Source: Taxillus chinensis (lineage: Eukaryota; Streptophyta; Magnoliopsida; Santalales; Loranthaceae). From it: a stretch of DNA of 64,000 nt. This document shows positions 12,942-26,861 of the stretch, piece after piece. The position numbers and the translations under genes are program-made. Within the stretch, counting starts at the first letter, position 1; each line of letters begins with the position of its first letter. The notes beneath the pieces are model-generated. The model had not been told where the DNA came from. It did not search any database and saw nothing but the letters and a program-made list of their open reading frames with translations. The DNA lies in contig CM042088.1 in assembly GCA_023512835.1 (NCBI GenBank), positions 45,648,771 to 45,712,770 on the forward strand, given 5' to 3'.

Positions 12942-13741
12942 ATTTTTACCTGCTTTCTTCTTTCTGCTCTGCTCCTCTCTCAAAAACCAATTTGCTTGGA
13001 TATGCTTTATTAGCTTCAGTGATTCGGATTTTAGCTCTAAAAATGTGTTTTATATACGATCGAGGTCTACTATATATATTTGTTGGGTCTGTATGGTGGT
13101 TGCCCAAGTGTTGTCTGAGACTGACTGAGACCCAACACGCAAAATGTTTTTTTTTTTTTTTTTTAAATCTGAAGAGGGGTTTTATTTATGTTTCTGAATA
13201 CTCATTAATGTTTCCCAATAACTAACAAAAATTTGTTCATTCATTTGTTGCACTATTTGTAAATATTTTCTATATTAATTGTAAAAAACTTATAGAGACT
13301 AATAAGTTTGTTCGTTTATGTATAAATTTAATTATTTATTCATTCGCGAATAAAAATAACTGTTTATTCAAACAAATTAAAAGCAATTAAAATTAATGTC
13401 TAATATTTTTTTTATAGTTTAAAGGATAACAAGTGCATGTTTTTTTTTTTGATAGTTTCCACATAATTATTACCTATTATTACAAGCACATGTTTGCTAG
13501 ATTGTAGAAATTTTGAAAATTTAGAACCAACCATAAAATTTGGGAAAAATAAAAAATGGCGTTGTTTTGTTTAAATTGATAATAAGATTATTACAAGCAA
13601 TAGTTTTTCTGGTTTTTTTTTTTGAAATAATGAATTAGAATAGTTGAAATTGGGCTCATCATTATTACCAGAAAACTCTTAATGACCTTTCGTTTGTAAT
13701 CTGAACATGGGACTGGGACTCTGAGTGCGACTGCGACTGCG
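12942..13741. other. Intergenic spacer between GDSL and WD40 genes
   Basis: This holds the 3' untranslated region of the GDSL gene, a T-run at about 13147-13165, AT-rich filler, and then the leader of the WD40 gene. No gene is visible. Confidence 0.6.
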
Positions 13742-16700
13742 ATGAACATGGGAGGCGCCGGGAGGGAAAAAGCAACGAAAGAGAAGGACAAAGGAGCTCC
13801 CGTGGAAGAGGCGGCGGGGTTGCAACAACGGACGCCTATCAATCCGCCTCCGACAGAGTCCCGCGGCGACAGTGGTATTGGGGTTTCCATGTTTGACTCC
13901 TCCGTCGAGAACCACTTCGTTGCGATCGACAGGATTGCCGACCTGTGTGGATTGCCTCCGGGCGACGCTTTTGACGAGTCCGACATTGCCCGGTTTTCAT
14001 CTTCAATCACTTTTTTAAGGTTAATAACACACACACACACACACACACACTTCTATGTTAATGATCATTGGTTATTATGTTTCTGTTTTCGCTTGTTTGC
14101 GTGTGTATGACTGTATGGTCTCGACCATGTTTCAGTTAATTTGATTTGCTACACAACTGAACTGAGTCTGAGTCTTCGTCTTCGTCTTCGTCTTCGTCTT
14201 CGTCTTCGGCGCTTTGATTGATTATGAAACTTGTTTTTTTAGCAGTTGTAAAATTTAGGGACTTTATGCTGAGATTCATAGTCATTTCCCGGGACTATCA
14301 AGCGTGGAGAGCATTTGTGTTTGTGATAGTTCAGTTATAGAAATAGTAAGTTGGAGCTTAAGTTTCAGCGGGGTTGGCTGAGATCAAGCATGTGCTTCAT
14401 GATAATAAAAACCAAGTACTCATATCTTAACCACTGCAAAAACAGGAAAGAAAAGAAAAGTGCCTATTCTGTGGAACTTCTTCATAGTATATACCTGTCT
14501 TACGTAGGCTATCAATCAATATACTTGAAGCGTTGTCCGTGTATGTATTGGATGTTTTACGCACCCTTTCATGTGGCTAGTTGAATGAATTTTTGCTGTG
14601 ATATAACGCCAAATTTATGTTTTTCTTTTCTTTTTCCGGGGACATGTCACAGAGAATGGATGCATTTTAATTACAAACCAAGACCCATAAGGTTTTCTTG
14701 TGAGACTAGTAACCGTCGGTCACAAAATGTCGGTGTGATAAACTTACCTCAGTTTTCGGCTGCCACTGTTCCTAAGGTACTGAGTGAAAACTTTTCTTTA
14801 ACTGTCACCCATGTGCTTTGTCACAGATAAATCTTATACTAATCAAATTTTGAAAACATGTGCTGTAGAGTAAGTAATTCCATTCTAATACGTGTGTATG
14901 TATATATATTTTTTTGGCGCAGGAGAGTCTACCCAAGGATATGCATCCAGGGTCCAGGTATTTCAGTTGGGTATGCTTAATGGTGCAATTTATTACCAAT
15001 ATGGTTTCAATTTGCAAGTGTCAGACAATCTTCAATATGACAAGTACTAATTTATTTTGGTTACATATGCTGATGCTTAGCTTGTACAGATACCCTTTTT
15101 GGGATTTTTGGTCATGGCTCTTTAACTATTAATACAATTAAAAATGCTCTCAACGTGTAAAAATATGCCTCACAAATGCAGAATGTTATCAAGAATTGTT
15201 CATGGGCTCATCATTATACGGCTGCTGCATTTTCTAAACCAATTTGTCTGTCCTAAGAATTTATAGTTTTGTGCCTTCCATTTACTCCTTACAGTTTCCT
15301 TAATGATACGTTGATTTAAACATTGCAGCAATGACTTTGTGATCTATGTTGGTGGGTCTATTTGGGCTTTGGATTGGTGTCCCAGGGTTCATCAAAGTTT
15401 TGACCATCATATAAATTGTGAGGTATTTTTTTCTCCCATTAATTTTTTTATCATCACCAGTAACTAAATACATTTTGTGTATTCAAAAAATTTCTTTTCG
15501 ATATCTGTGTTTTGGAAACCAGGATCATCACTAATCTTTCTGTGGTTATTTTGTGTGGATTAAGAAGACTATGCAGATTTTTAATATCAATCATGGTGGT
15601 TTGTTCCATTGAAACCTCTTATGCTGCACTATGCAATTTGTTTTTTCTTTTTTGGGTCCTTACGTTCACATCATTACTATCCTATGTAGCGTTCTTTTTT
15701 GCCTTTAGGCAATGACCTCAATCACATCCCTCTAAAAATGCTGACTCCAGATCTTTTTTTTTTTTTTTGTATTGAATTCATTTGGATCTTTTAACCTTCT
15801 TCATAGCTATATAATCCCTACCAAGAATATTTTAAGTTCTGTGAATGTGAACAGAGATTCACATAATTGAGGGAAGAAATATTGATAGGGATGCAAATTG
15901 AGGCATGATTTTCAGTCTGAAATAATATTTCATTAGTTGAGAAATTGGGTATAGAAAAGAGATACAAATTTAAATGCTTCAGTGCAAATATATGGACATG
16001 CATCCTTCCTGATCCGGACAGTCTTAATCCGAATATCAGCCTGTAATACGAACATCTTCAAATATATACATCCTCTGATCTGGATGTTTTTTAATCTGGG
16101 CAATATGGAGAACTCTTCCTGATTTGGACATCTTCCAATCTGGGTAGCTCTTGAATACAAACAACCCTTATTATGGACATTGTCTATTCTAATATCTATA
16201 ACTCACAAATAGGGACATGTTGATGTTAATATGAACAACTCAAGGAGATGGACATGTTGATGCTAATACGGATGAATCATGGATACAAACATGTCGATGC
16301 TAATACGGACAACTTTCGGATATGAACATAGTCTTCAATGCTAATCCGGATATCCTTCACATGCTAATCGGGGCAGCCACTTCATAGCAAATCCGGACAG
16401 TCTTTGGGCAGCCACTTCATAGAAAATCTGGACAGTCTTTCCACTACATATCCAAACAATCCTTTTACTTGTAACTTCAACATAGACTCTCAACAGCCGT
16501 TGACTTTTTGACCACCAATCATGTGATATTGACTTTTGTTGGTGCCTTCATAGATTTGACATTTCAATCGTGTCCTTTAATGCAAAGTTATTTTGATTTC
16601 CTTTAATTCAATTTTGAGATTGCCCTCTATGCAATTGAAACTATGCAAACTCAAACTTTCTCTATATGCTTACCTCAAAGGGATCTCTCAATGAAGTTAC

Positions 16701-19700
16701 TCAAACATAGTTCAATTTCTTAGGTGTTAACACATGGTCTAATCAGATTCGACACTTCAACAATTATGTTGGTTTGATCAAATCTTTGATCTAACAATCT
16801 CTTTCTATTTGATTCAAACGCGCAATATCAATTTAGATCAATAATAATCTCTTATAGCTCCCCTCTGAAGATAATCTTCAGCAAGTTTTTGATAAACACA
16901 AAATTATATGTTAGGTATTTAAACAAACCACAGTTTTCAATTGGTTTTCTGGTACTGCAACTTTCTTTCTCTCCTTGGGTAATTCAATCTTGTATCTTTA
17001 ATTGCTATCTTTTCCCCTTGGCTTCTGGTAGTAACTTTAAAACTTTCCTTTAACCTGCATTTGTTATGATGACTATAATAATTGTCTTTTCTGCTCTATT
17101 GATTCTCAATAAGGTGATTGTTATATTTCTTTTCTAAGACTGTCACCCCAAACACACAAACGCTTCAATTGAGAGACTGTCAACTAATTTCTTCTTGTAT
17201 CTCTTCATCTATCATCATGTCTTCTTTGAGTTATCTTCAATTGAAATCTTCAAATTCTCAATCTTTAGATCTCTTCAAGTCTTCTTTCTCAGAGTTGATC
17301 AATGTTACAACGTTACTCTTGTGATTCTTCCAATAAACTTAATGAGTAGCTATTTTAGGGTAGTTACACCTGTTTTTCAATATTTTTTCTAATTTTATAG
17401 ATTTAAATTATTTTTTTGTTTTCTTATACAAATATGTACTAAAATAGATTCTCTTCATCACTATTTATATTATTAAAATAATATTTTATATTATTTTTAA
17501 TTAATATTTTTTTATAATTTAATATAAAATAAAAATAAAAGTTATATGAAACGTGAAAGAGCAAGGTAAGAGAATTTTTTATATATAATTTAATAATTAT
17601 AGAGAGGGAGCAATGATTCCTCATATATTGAAAAATAGTATATAAATCTCATAAAAAAAAGTTAAATATAGAGCTTTTATTGTGAGAATAATTTTATGAC
17701 TTTTTAACTTTTGTTTACTTAAATAAAAAGAAACATACTTCTATAAGGAATCTCCTACTAGTATTTTTAATATCCAGACTAATGTCATATATGTGGGACA
17801 CCGAAGATGCTCTATTATCTGAACAACTTGCTGATCTTAATGTTCCCATTGCTGTTAGGAAAGACATAAGTGAACACACCAAATGCCCTATGTATCCTCT
17901 TTCCCATCCCATAGATCCTTTCTTATTAGCCTGAACATCATTGCTAGAGCAAATTATGCTTTAAATTTGGAATTTGAGGGTACTTTTATGCAACTCTCTG
18001 CAGCTATAATTCTTTTAGCTTCGTAGACCATCATGTGTTAACTTATTTTAGACAAATACAAGCATGGATAGCTTCCTCTTATTTATATATTTATTTTTTA
18101 AAAGATTCTTTCTAATCAAATATTTCCAATTAAATCTAACAGTTTATGAAGTCTGTTATCTAACCAGGTGACTATGGTTTCAATGAAAGTATATATATAA
18201 GTGAAAATCTAGTGAGAATTATTCACTTAGTTTCTCTATTGAATAATATCATTCATCTTAATGTACCAAGATGTTCAAATTTTGTAGTCAACATATATAA
18301 GCATCATCCATATATGAGTTAATTAGTATGCATGAAAGTAGATTTGCAGTTTATGATTTCTTTCCTGTCTACTTTAGAATCCATAGTCCTCTTTCTTCTT
18401 CAGTTGGTCTCTTCATAATTTCTGTTTCTTAACCTGATTTTGTTCTTGTTGCATGCATGTCTTCAAATTGGCATATGTGTTGCAATGCTGAAATCCACTT
18501 GTTGATTGCTATTTGCAGTCATGACAGATGGTCTTTTCAGTCCAACAAAGATTAGATTCGGCAAATGAGCACTCGTGGTTGAACAGCAAACGGGTGCGAG
18601 CAATTTGCCCGGTTTTTTATGGACATTATAACCCCATGCCTGTTCCCACTGTCTAATTTTTTATTTAAGACTTTATATGCATTATTTGTAAAAAAAACTA
18701 TAATATATTAAAAGTTACAAATAAATATTATATATATATATAAAATAATACGTATGTATATTTATATAAATTATATGCATTAAAAAAAAACCAAACTAAT
18801 CAACCTTATGAGGTTGGCTGAACCAAAAAGGTTTTTTATTCTTTCTTTCTTTCAAATTTAATAATTATATATTCTTTGTTATCACCTCAATTCAAGTTAT
18901 TTTTTACATTAAAATAATTTTTAATATAGTATTTTTTTAGAAATGTATATATGTATGTATATTAGTATATAGAATATACATATGTATATATATGCTTGTA
19001 TGGATGAACACATATTTAAATAAAAATTTGTTTTATATATAATTTTATTTTTATAAATTATAAAAATATATATTATTTTATTACTACAAGCGTCCGCGGG
19101 CACCCGCTGTTGGCTGCAGAAAAATTTGCCCTTTTGTTCTTTTTTTTGTTTGTTTTTACTAAATATGGTATCCAATATCCACCCAAATCGCGGGTGCCTT
19201 ACCCTTACACTACTGTATAGTATTAAGATCATCTAGGACTCAAATAACATATAGTGCTTCTTCAGATTTGAATCTGATGTCAGAGGAAAAGTAACTTAGA
19301 GATATTCTTTAATTTAAACAAAGTCTATTAGTTATATAACTTATATTTAATGAAATATTTTCTATGCTGCAGTAGATGGAATACTTAATTTTCTACGCAA
19401 TAGTGAATCTCTATCATTATTTATTTATTTATTTTTGTTTTTTAAAAATAAATTTCTATGTTGAGGCAGTATCTTTATTTTTTTTTGTCTGCTGCTGGCC
19501 ATATTATAGAGGGATTGTACCATCACTAAATGGAAATTATTATATATTGCTATTTTATTCTATTAACTCTGCGTGTGTGTATTGTTGTTAGGAAACAGGA
19601 TTCGTTTTATCTGATATTGTGATTATGAAAGCATCGTGTCTGAGCAAAAGTTGAATCTTGTAACAGTCTCTTTTACATTTATTTAATTCTCATTAATTCA

Positions 19701-22700
19701 ACTATCTTTCTTCCTGGTTCATTCTTTACAGTTTCTTGCTGTTGCTGCCCATCCTCCCGAATCTTCTTATCACAAGATCGGTGCCCCACTTACAGGCAGA
19801 GGTATGATTCAAATATGGTCTCTCTTGAACGTTGCTAAAAAGGAAGGCGAGTTGACACCTCCAAAAAAGACAAAACGAGGGAGACATAAAAACACATCAA
19901 TTACAAAAGAGAAGGGGAAAGAAACTGAACCAAAGGGACCAAGAGGGCGACCAAGAAAGTATCCTCCAAAAGAGAAATCAACTGATATGGTTCCTGAACC
20001 AAAGAAACCAAGAGGGAGACCAAGAAAGTATCCTCCAGAAGAGAAATCAACTGATATGGTTCCTGAACCAAAGAGACCAAGAGGAGGACCAAGAAGGAGA
20101 CCTTCAAATGAAAATGATATGGTTCCTGAACCAAAGAGACCAAGAGGGAGACCAAGAAGGAGACCTTCAAATGAAAATGATATGGTTCCTGAACCCCAAT
20201 TCGTTCAGGCTCTTATTGAGTTCCCAAAAGATTCATCTGTATTGAATGGAGTGTCCTTGAATCCCATTAAACATGCCACCCAAAAGGATGACAGCAAAAA
20301 ATGGAAAGGTTTGGGCCTAGGAGTTTCTGCGTGTGATTCATCACTTAAAACTTATAAGCGGAGAGGATTGAAAACAAAGGAGAAGGCAGGAAGTTGTAAG
20401 GATGGTACATTTCCTCCATTATTGACACAAAATGGGGACCATGAAGCTCCTGTTACCAATAATGAATCAACTGAGGGCAAGGCTGGAAGTTGTAGTGATT
20501 GTATTTGTCCTCCTTTATCAACTCAAAATGAGGACCATGAAGCTTCTGTTACCAATAGTGAATCAACTCATGGTTGTAGAAAAGATGTTACACTGTCTAA
20601 TAAGAATGTTTTAGATAATTTTTCCTTGGAGATGAGTGCATCTGAGAGTACTATTCCAAAGGATCTTGTTTTGCCTAGGGTTGTACTGTGCCTCGCTCAC
20701 AATGGAAAAGTTGCTTGGGATGTGAAATGGCAGCCTTTGAATTTAGATACAGAGCGCAGGTCTCGGATGGGCTATGTTGCTGTCTTGCTAGGAAATGGAT
20801 CTCTGGAAGTGTAAGATACTTTATTATATTTACATATATTCTGACCTTTTCTTTTTTGCTCGTTTGGCCATTATATGATTACTGTTTACTAATACTCACC
20901 AAACGGAATTAATATAATTTATTAATATACATTGAAGATTGATACTGAATTTTTTCGATGGACTATGATTCCAAACCCTCTTCTTGAAGTGGTCGCAGAG
21001 ATCTTGAAAATTGAAATTTATTATTTTTTTATCCATACCTACCCTTTTATTCCAATGATACATATTATATGTGCTTGCCTGTATTTATTCTCATCCCCGA
21101 AGCTGAATGAGCTTCTAATTTTATCCATAAAGTGTCAATGTTTGTTTGCAGATTATATTGTTTAATAGGCTCTTAGTTTTCATTTGGTTATTCAGAGGAT
21201 TTCAATTTTTACTGTTTCGAGCCTCATAAACATCATCTATAATTCATGGCTTCCCTTCTATTTTCTCTTTTCTTTTCCTTTTTTAATTGATTTATTACCC
21301 TTACTTTTTAACATGAGGTTGTTTCTTGATTCCTATTGTTAATGTAGGTGGGAGGTTCCTTCCCCTCAGATAATGAAACGTCTCTATTCTCCGCATATAA
21401 AGGGAACAGATCCTCGCTTTGTGAAACTAGACCCAGTTTTCAAGTGCTCAAAGCTGAAGTGTGGTGCTGGACAGAGGTTCTTAAACATTTATTGGCCGCT
21501 GAAGGATGCTATATTATTCTTAAACAGAGTTGTTTGCCTTTTAAAAAGATACTAGGATTCATTAATTTAATTATTCCCAGCTAGGTTTTTTTTTTGCTGC
21601 TCAATTTGAACGTTTCTAGTGAAGAAACTTTTTGCATATCAGCTGGTGTTTCTGAGATGCTAAAAGTCAAATTCTATGTTAATTAACTTAATGTTGTGCC
21701 ACGCAGCATACCTCTAACGTTGGAGTGGTCAACTTCATTCCCCCATGATCTCATACTTGCAGGATGCCATGATGGAACAGTAATCCTTCCATCTTGTACT
21801 TTCTTACATCTCACCATCCATCTTACTTCTGTCAATTAATGCTTCTGCATTCTTTTAAACTACGTAGAACTTAAATATTTTTTGTCGATAAAGTTGATTT
21901 ATATTATTATTATTATTAAACAGCAACAGTAACAAGCTAAGCTTCTTTATTTTCAAAATGCACACAGTACTATTTTTGTCGTTGTTTTTGGTAATTAGAA
22001 TGTAGTTGCATTAAAACTAAATTGATGAGGCATTTGAACTCAGAATTTTACCATACATTCAGGTTGCTTTGTGGAAGTTCTTTGCAGGTGATTCTTCTAA
22101 AGGTAATGATATCACGTGAGAATCTTCTGTTTTTGCAAATTTTTAAATGTTCATACAAAAAACTGAGACAATGGGTTAATTGCAATGCCAAATCTAGTGC
22201 TGCCATGTGTACTATTCCGTTCTCTTTCTGGTTCATCACGTGTTAATGTGATGTGAGAAATTAATATGGCAGTGATGATGTTAATAGTAAGAATTTATTA
22301 ACAGTTATAATAAGGATGACAATAATAATAACAATTCAATATGTAGGCATCTAACATTCAGAAGTGACTTTTATCAGTAGTTTTCTATTATATGGTTAAA
22401 ATTATTTTCTGCTTTTCTAATCCTGCAGACACAAGGCCTTTACTTTGCTTCAAGGCAGATACTGCTCCCATACGAGCTCTTGCCTGGGCTCCAGATGAAA
22501 AGTAGGTGATGTAAAGGAACACGTTTCATTTCTCTTTTTCTTGTTCAATCTGTAAATTTTCCATATAATCTTCGTTTGTTCAAATTGAAATGGCTGCATG
22601 GCTCTTTGTATGGTCTGATTTTCACTTTAGGGGAAGTTTATGTAACTGCTGGTTCAGTTTTCTTCTTTCCATATGTTATATAAAGTGTGTAACATGTAGA

Positions 22701-25700
22701 ATGACAATATTAAACTATGTTTCCACTTAGTATCAAAAAAGTTACTTCAAATTCTTAATGAAAATTACTTTCAAACAATAGTATTGTTTTAAGGGCCATC
22801 CTTGATTCCATAACATAAAAATAATCATAAAGATTAAACAGGCTAGTATTTTTTGGAATTCATAATATAAAGTTCAAATGAACAATGAAGTCGAGATAAT
22901 AAATACCTTAAAATAGCATGAAAAGAGTATAGCATGTGTGAGCACATGCACCTGTGCATGTGTGTTGGTTCGTGCTCATGTGTGAGGTAACCCTTCCATA
23001 GAGTATGTATATATGATTTGGTCACATGCATCCCCTATTAAAAGTGTTGTTAATTTATTCAATTTTTATGGCATCATTTTGCTGAGTTTATTGATTTAAT
23101 CTAACTATAGCCCCAGTTGCTCCACCATCAGCATCCCAAAGACCATGACTCTTTGTATGATGTAGTCCCTTGATATTTGAAATCGTTACCAGCTTCTAGT
23201 GCATGTTCATCACCGTTAGGAGAATTGATAATAAAGAAGAAGAATTTTATTTTAGTAAGAAATAGATTTTAGAGGCCCTTGTGCATCATCATAGTAGGGT
23301 AATTACACAAATAAAATCACCTTCATTTTGTTTTCCTATTTGTGCTGTGCTATTGAAAATATCAGACCATTTTTTAGTTGGAATAAGTGAGTTGATCTTT
23401 TTAAACTACTTACTCATCATTTGAAGGGATTATATCAGATATAATTGCTCAGTTGCTCATCGATTCCTGTTGTGGGGCAACATAAGTGAAAAGGTTCCCT
23501 GTGTCATGTATTAAATCAAATGTTTTATTACCTTTGTTGCCTTCTATTGAAATTATTTAGAGTACTTCTATAATTCTGTAATTGTAATCCTTCTAATTGT
23601 ATAACTTTCAGTGATCCAGAGAGCACAAATATAATCATCACTGGAGGATCTGAAGGCATAAAATTTTGGGACATTCGGTATGTATGATCAAGTAATGGTC
23701 TTTTGTAAAATTTTCTAGGATAGATTATAAAGAACTCAATTTATATAGATCTGTTAAGAGTTGATTTTCTTGTTCATAGTTAATATATGACATGAAGCTA
23801 TACTTTGGCCCATAGAAAAGAAGCCAGATTCCAGTGACTGACTAAATTAAAGGGCCACAATATGTTCACCAGAATTTTATACTTCCTTGGAAATAGCTGC
23901 CTTGATTGAGTGAATATCTTCAAAAAATTTCCCTTCAGTGACATAACATTCACTTGTTTAGAGATAAAAAAAACTAACAGATGATACTCAATGAGCTTGT
24001 GAAGAAAGAGAAAGGTAGTATTGGCAGTGAATTAGCTTTGCTTAGCCCTGGTTCCATATGTATGTTGCACTGGAACAAGAAACGTCAACTTGCATACATA
24101 CTACTAATACAACTAATGTGCTACCACATTTCCCTATAATCCTTTTTTGTTAAGATGAAATTTTTACAGGTTAGTCCCCCTGCATGCCTGTGGTCTAATT
24201 TATTTGGGTGGTCTGTTTGAGTGGAGTAGAATTCAATCTATTCTTCTGTCTTTTTCCCCTGTGAAACTTAGATTTACCGAGGTTGGTTTGATTTTTCAAA
24301 GTGACATGACTGTAAAGAAAGTGCAGTTATTTGCTGGTTTTGTATGTTTTCAAACCTCTCTTTATGGGTTTATGAACTTCTGATTGCTTGCAGTGATCCA
24401 TATCGACCTTTGTGGGACCTTGTTCCAACCCGGAAGGTCATAAATAGCTTGGACTGGCTACCAGATCCAAGGTATTATTTGATCCATTTTAGTGTGGCAA
24501 AACACAAAGCAGTCTGTTGCAATTGGTTCACTAATCATCTCATTGTTTTTTATTAGATGTGTTATTTTATCCTATGATGATGGAACACTGAGGATACTCA
24601 GCTTGGCAAAGGCTGCATGTGATGTTCCTGTTACTGGAAAACCATTTGTTGGGACACAACAGCAAGGGTTGGCTACTTATTATTGCTCGGTGTTTTCAAT
24701 TTGGAGTGTTCAGGCATCCAGGCAGACAGGTTCCTTCTTTGATCTTGTAGACTACTATATACTTTTTATCCTAAATGTTCTAACATAGACGCTGTGTAAC
24801 CTTCTTCCACGTCACCTGTATATTGTGAAATCATTAGAAGTAGTAGATATGCTGGGTATTTTGTTTTGTAAGTATATTGTCAATGCCTTCTCTATATCAT
24901 TTTATTTTGATTACACATTGCGCATTTCAAATGAAAAACAGAGTATGAGTTTGCTTGTTTTGTACTGCAGCAACTATAATTACTATACAAACTTCAATTA
25001 GGGTACTTAGAGAATGCATCCTTGTTTATGTGGGCTTGTATTCATTTAAAGCAAAATTTTCTTGCAGAATGTAGCACTCCCCCTCACTAGAACAACACTA
25101 CCCCCTTTTTTGGTCTTTTTTATTTCTAATTTGGTTTTTACCAATAGCAAAATTATCTCAAATTAATTTCCCCCAATTTCGCATGTAACATTTTGAAAGT
25201 TCAATTGAACCTCCGCATTCACAAGCATGTTTTTTATACCAACTTGTTACCCATCCCTCTACTCTTACATATTTGCTTAATTGGTTATAACTTTTAGGGA
25301 TGGTTGCTTATTGTAGTTCAGATGGTTCTGCTCTTTGTTTCCAGGTAGGTTTGACTTCTTCGAACTTGTCTATTTTTTCCCTCACATTTTTATGAAATCT
25401 GCGTTGATATTATGTCACCATTTTCTCTATTCTAAAAACTTTTCCATCGAATCGATGGACTATAGGCAAACTCATTTATTTTGAAGTTTCTAAAAAGAAC
25501 ATGTGTGTCAGGAGACTTCTTACCACATTGCCCAAAGAACTCCTTTTATTTAAGTGCTTTTTGCTATTTGAGAGCAGATAACTTTTGCCATACGTGTAAA
25601 TGCTGCATGTTCTTAAGCATGACTGATTGTTTCATATCAATGTGTAGCTTACAACTAAAGCAGTGGAGAAAGATCCTCACCGAAATAGGGCCCCACATTT

Positions 25701-26395
25701 CTTGTGTGGATCACTGACTGAGGATGAGTCAGTTACTCTTACAGTGAACACTCCATTGCCCGACACTCCTTTTCCAATGAAGAAGTCACACAATGAGTGG
25801 GCAGACACCCCCAGAACCATTCGTGGATTCTTGCAAGAGGCAAATCGAACAAAAAGAGCCAGGGATCAAAAGGCGGATGCTCAAAATCCAGATAACATTC
25901 TAGGTAAGCTATTAAACTGACATCCTTTTTTATGCTCTGTTTCCTGCTTGTTTCAAGGATTTTTAAGTGCAAAAAAAGAAAAAGGGGAAGTTCCAATGAT
26001 TTACTTTCCGATGGTGTCAAGTTAGAATTTAGGGACAGAGGAAGGACTTTTTCTGTCTATTGCTTTTGGCTAGTCAGTTTTAGCTGAGCTCTTGCCTTGT
26101 TGCAGCCCTCTGCTATGGAGATGATGTAGGAAATGAATTGGGACCAGATAATGCATTAGCTTTTCCTTCTTCAAAGAGCAGTAAAAAAAAGCCAAAAGAA
26201 TGTCAGGCATTAGCCAGCAAAAACGAAGAGCCAAATGTGCATAATGGAATTGAGATTGACGTGCTTCCTCCCAAGGCTGTGGCAATGCATAAGGTGAGAT
26301 GGAACATGAACAAGGGAAGTGGAAGATGGCTATGCTTTGGTGGCGCAGGTGGTATTTTAAGGTGCCAAGAGGTTCCCATGTGCAATGCTAAATAA
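13742..26395 (+). CDS. WD40 protein with AT-hooks, GTF3C2 (TFIIIC subunit)-like, 15 exons
   Basis: Exons: 13742-14019, 14653-14776, 14923-14957, 15329-15422, 19732-20810, 21348-21476, 21707-21779, 22063-22102, 22429-22501, 23612-23677, 24394-24471, 24557-24729, 25298-25344, 25648-25903, 26106-26395. They join in phase to 944 residues. Residues 170-202 and about 500-850 hold WD-type repeats (GGSIWALDWCP, HNGKVAWDVKWQP, IRALAWAPDE, GGSEGIKFWDIR, INSLDWLPDP, ILSYDDGTLRIL). An insertion inside the propeller carries an AT-hook array at about 246-320 and a polar linker up to about 480. The architecture resembles Arabidopsis AT1G19485 and the GTF3C2/Sfc6 family of TFIIIC, which binds RNA polymerase III promoters. 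The RNA polymerase III role is inferred. Intron 4 (15423-19731) is 4.3 kb and repeat-filled. Confidence 0.88.
15880..16900. repeat. Degenerate short repeats in WD40 intron 4
   Basis: Variants of ATGCTAATACGGA, GGACAGTCTT and GCAGCCACTTCATAG recur at irregular spacing, most densely at 16190-16450. This looks like decayed tandem DNA, perhaps a remnant of a retrotransposon terminal region. No protein-coding remnant was seen, so the class is open. Confidence 0.4.
17437..17790 (+). repeat. Dispersed AT-rich repeat, copy 1 (MITE-like)
   Basis: About 350 bp share ordered blocks with 47150-47510: TATTAAAATAATATTTTATA, then TTAATATAAAATAAAAATAA, then ATAATTTTAT, and near the end GAAACATACTTCTATAAGGA against GAAACGGAATTCTATAGGAA. 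Both copies are non-coding and AT-rich. This copy lies inside intron 4 of the WD40 gene. Clear terminal inverted repeats could not be fixed by eye. Confidence 0.5.
19936..20199 (+). repeat. Coding tandem repeat encoding AT-hooks
   Basis: Four units of about 63-69 bp encode the pattern EPK(x)PRGRPR(K/R) followed by a Pro/Glu/Ser spacer and DMVPEP. Cores fall at residues 248-253, 271-276, 294-299 and 315-320 of the WD40 protein. The third core reads RGGPRR rather than RGRPRK/R, so it is probably weakened. The first two units end in KYPP and the last two in RRPSNEN, which suggests stepwise duplication. Confidence 0.9.
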
Positions 26396-26861
26396 GAGAA
26401 AGAAAAATCACCTCCAAATACTGGATGGCTACGAAATTTATGACCTTTATATCATTTAATATTTTATTAGTTAATTTTGTATAAATCTAAACGGTCTTAT
26501 ATATGTATATACTACATTTTTTGACTAGTACCCCTCCACCCTTTTTGCATGATTGCACATTTCAATCCCTCCCGAAGCCTTTGGTAGGTTTAACCGGAGT
26601 TTTCATCACCTCCGACCAGTAGCTGCTTAGCCTTCGCATGGTTTGTATGTGCATGTACAAAACATGGCTTGTACTTGCATTTGCAGGTAGGTGTGCGGCC
26701 GCTTTATCTGGAATGAAGGCTCCTGAAAATCCTAAACTTCCTTTGGTGATTAAGCAGCCGATAATTAGTTTATATTGGTCCACAAAGAATTGTGGCGTAT
26801 AAAACGTGAGTTTTTGGCGAATTTGGTACGAAAAAGCGTAGTCATATGGAGAACTTTTCGA

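Noticed and set aside
19901..20170. Minus-strand frame with repeated SLVQEPYQLISLLEDTFLV units
   Set aside because: It is the antisense reading of the AT-hook coding repeat in the WD40 gene, and its regularity comes only from that repeat.
26138..26395. A separate gene for the last WD40 exon
   Set aside because: It joins in phase to the exon ending at 25903 and completes the WD40 protein, so it is not independent.
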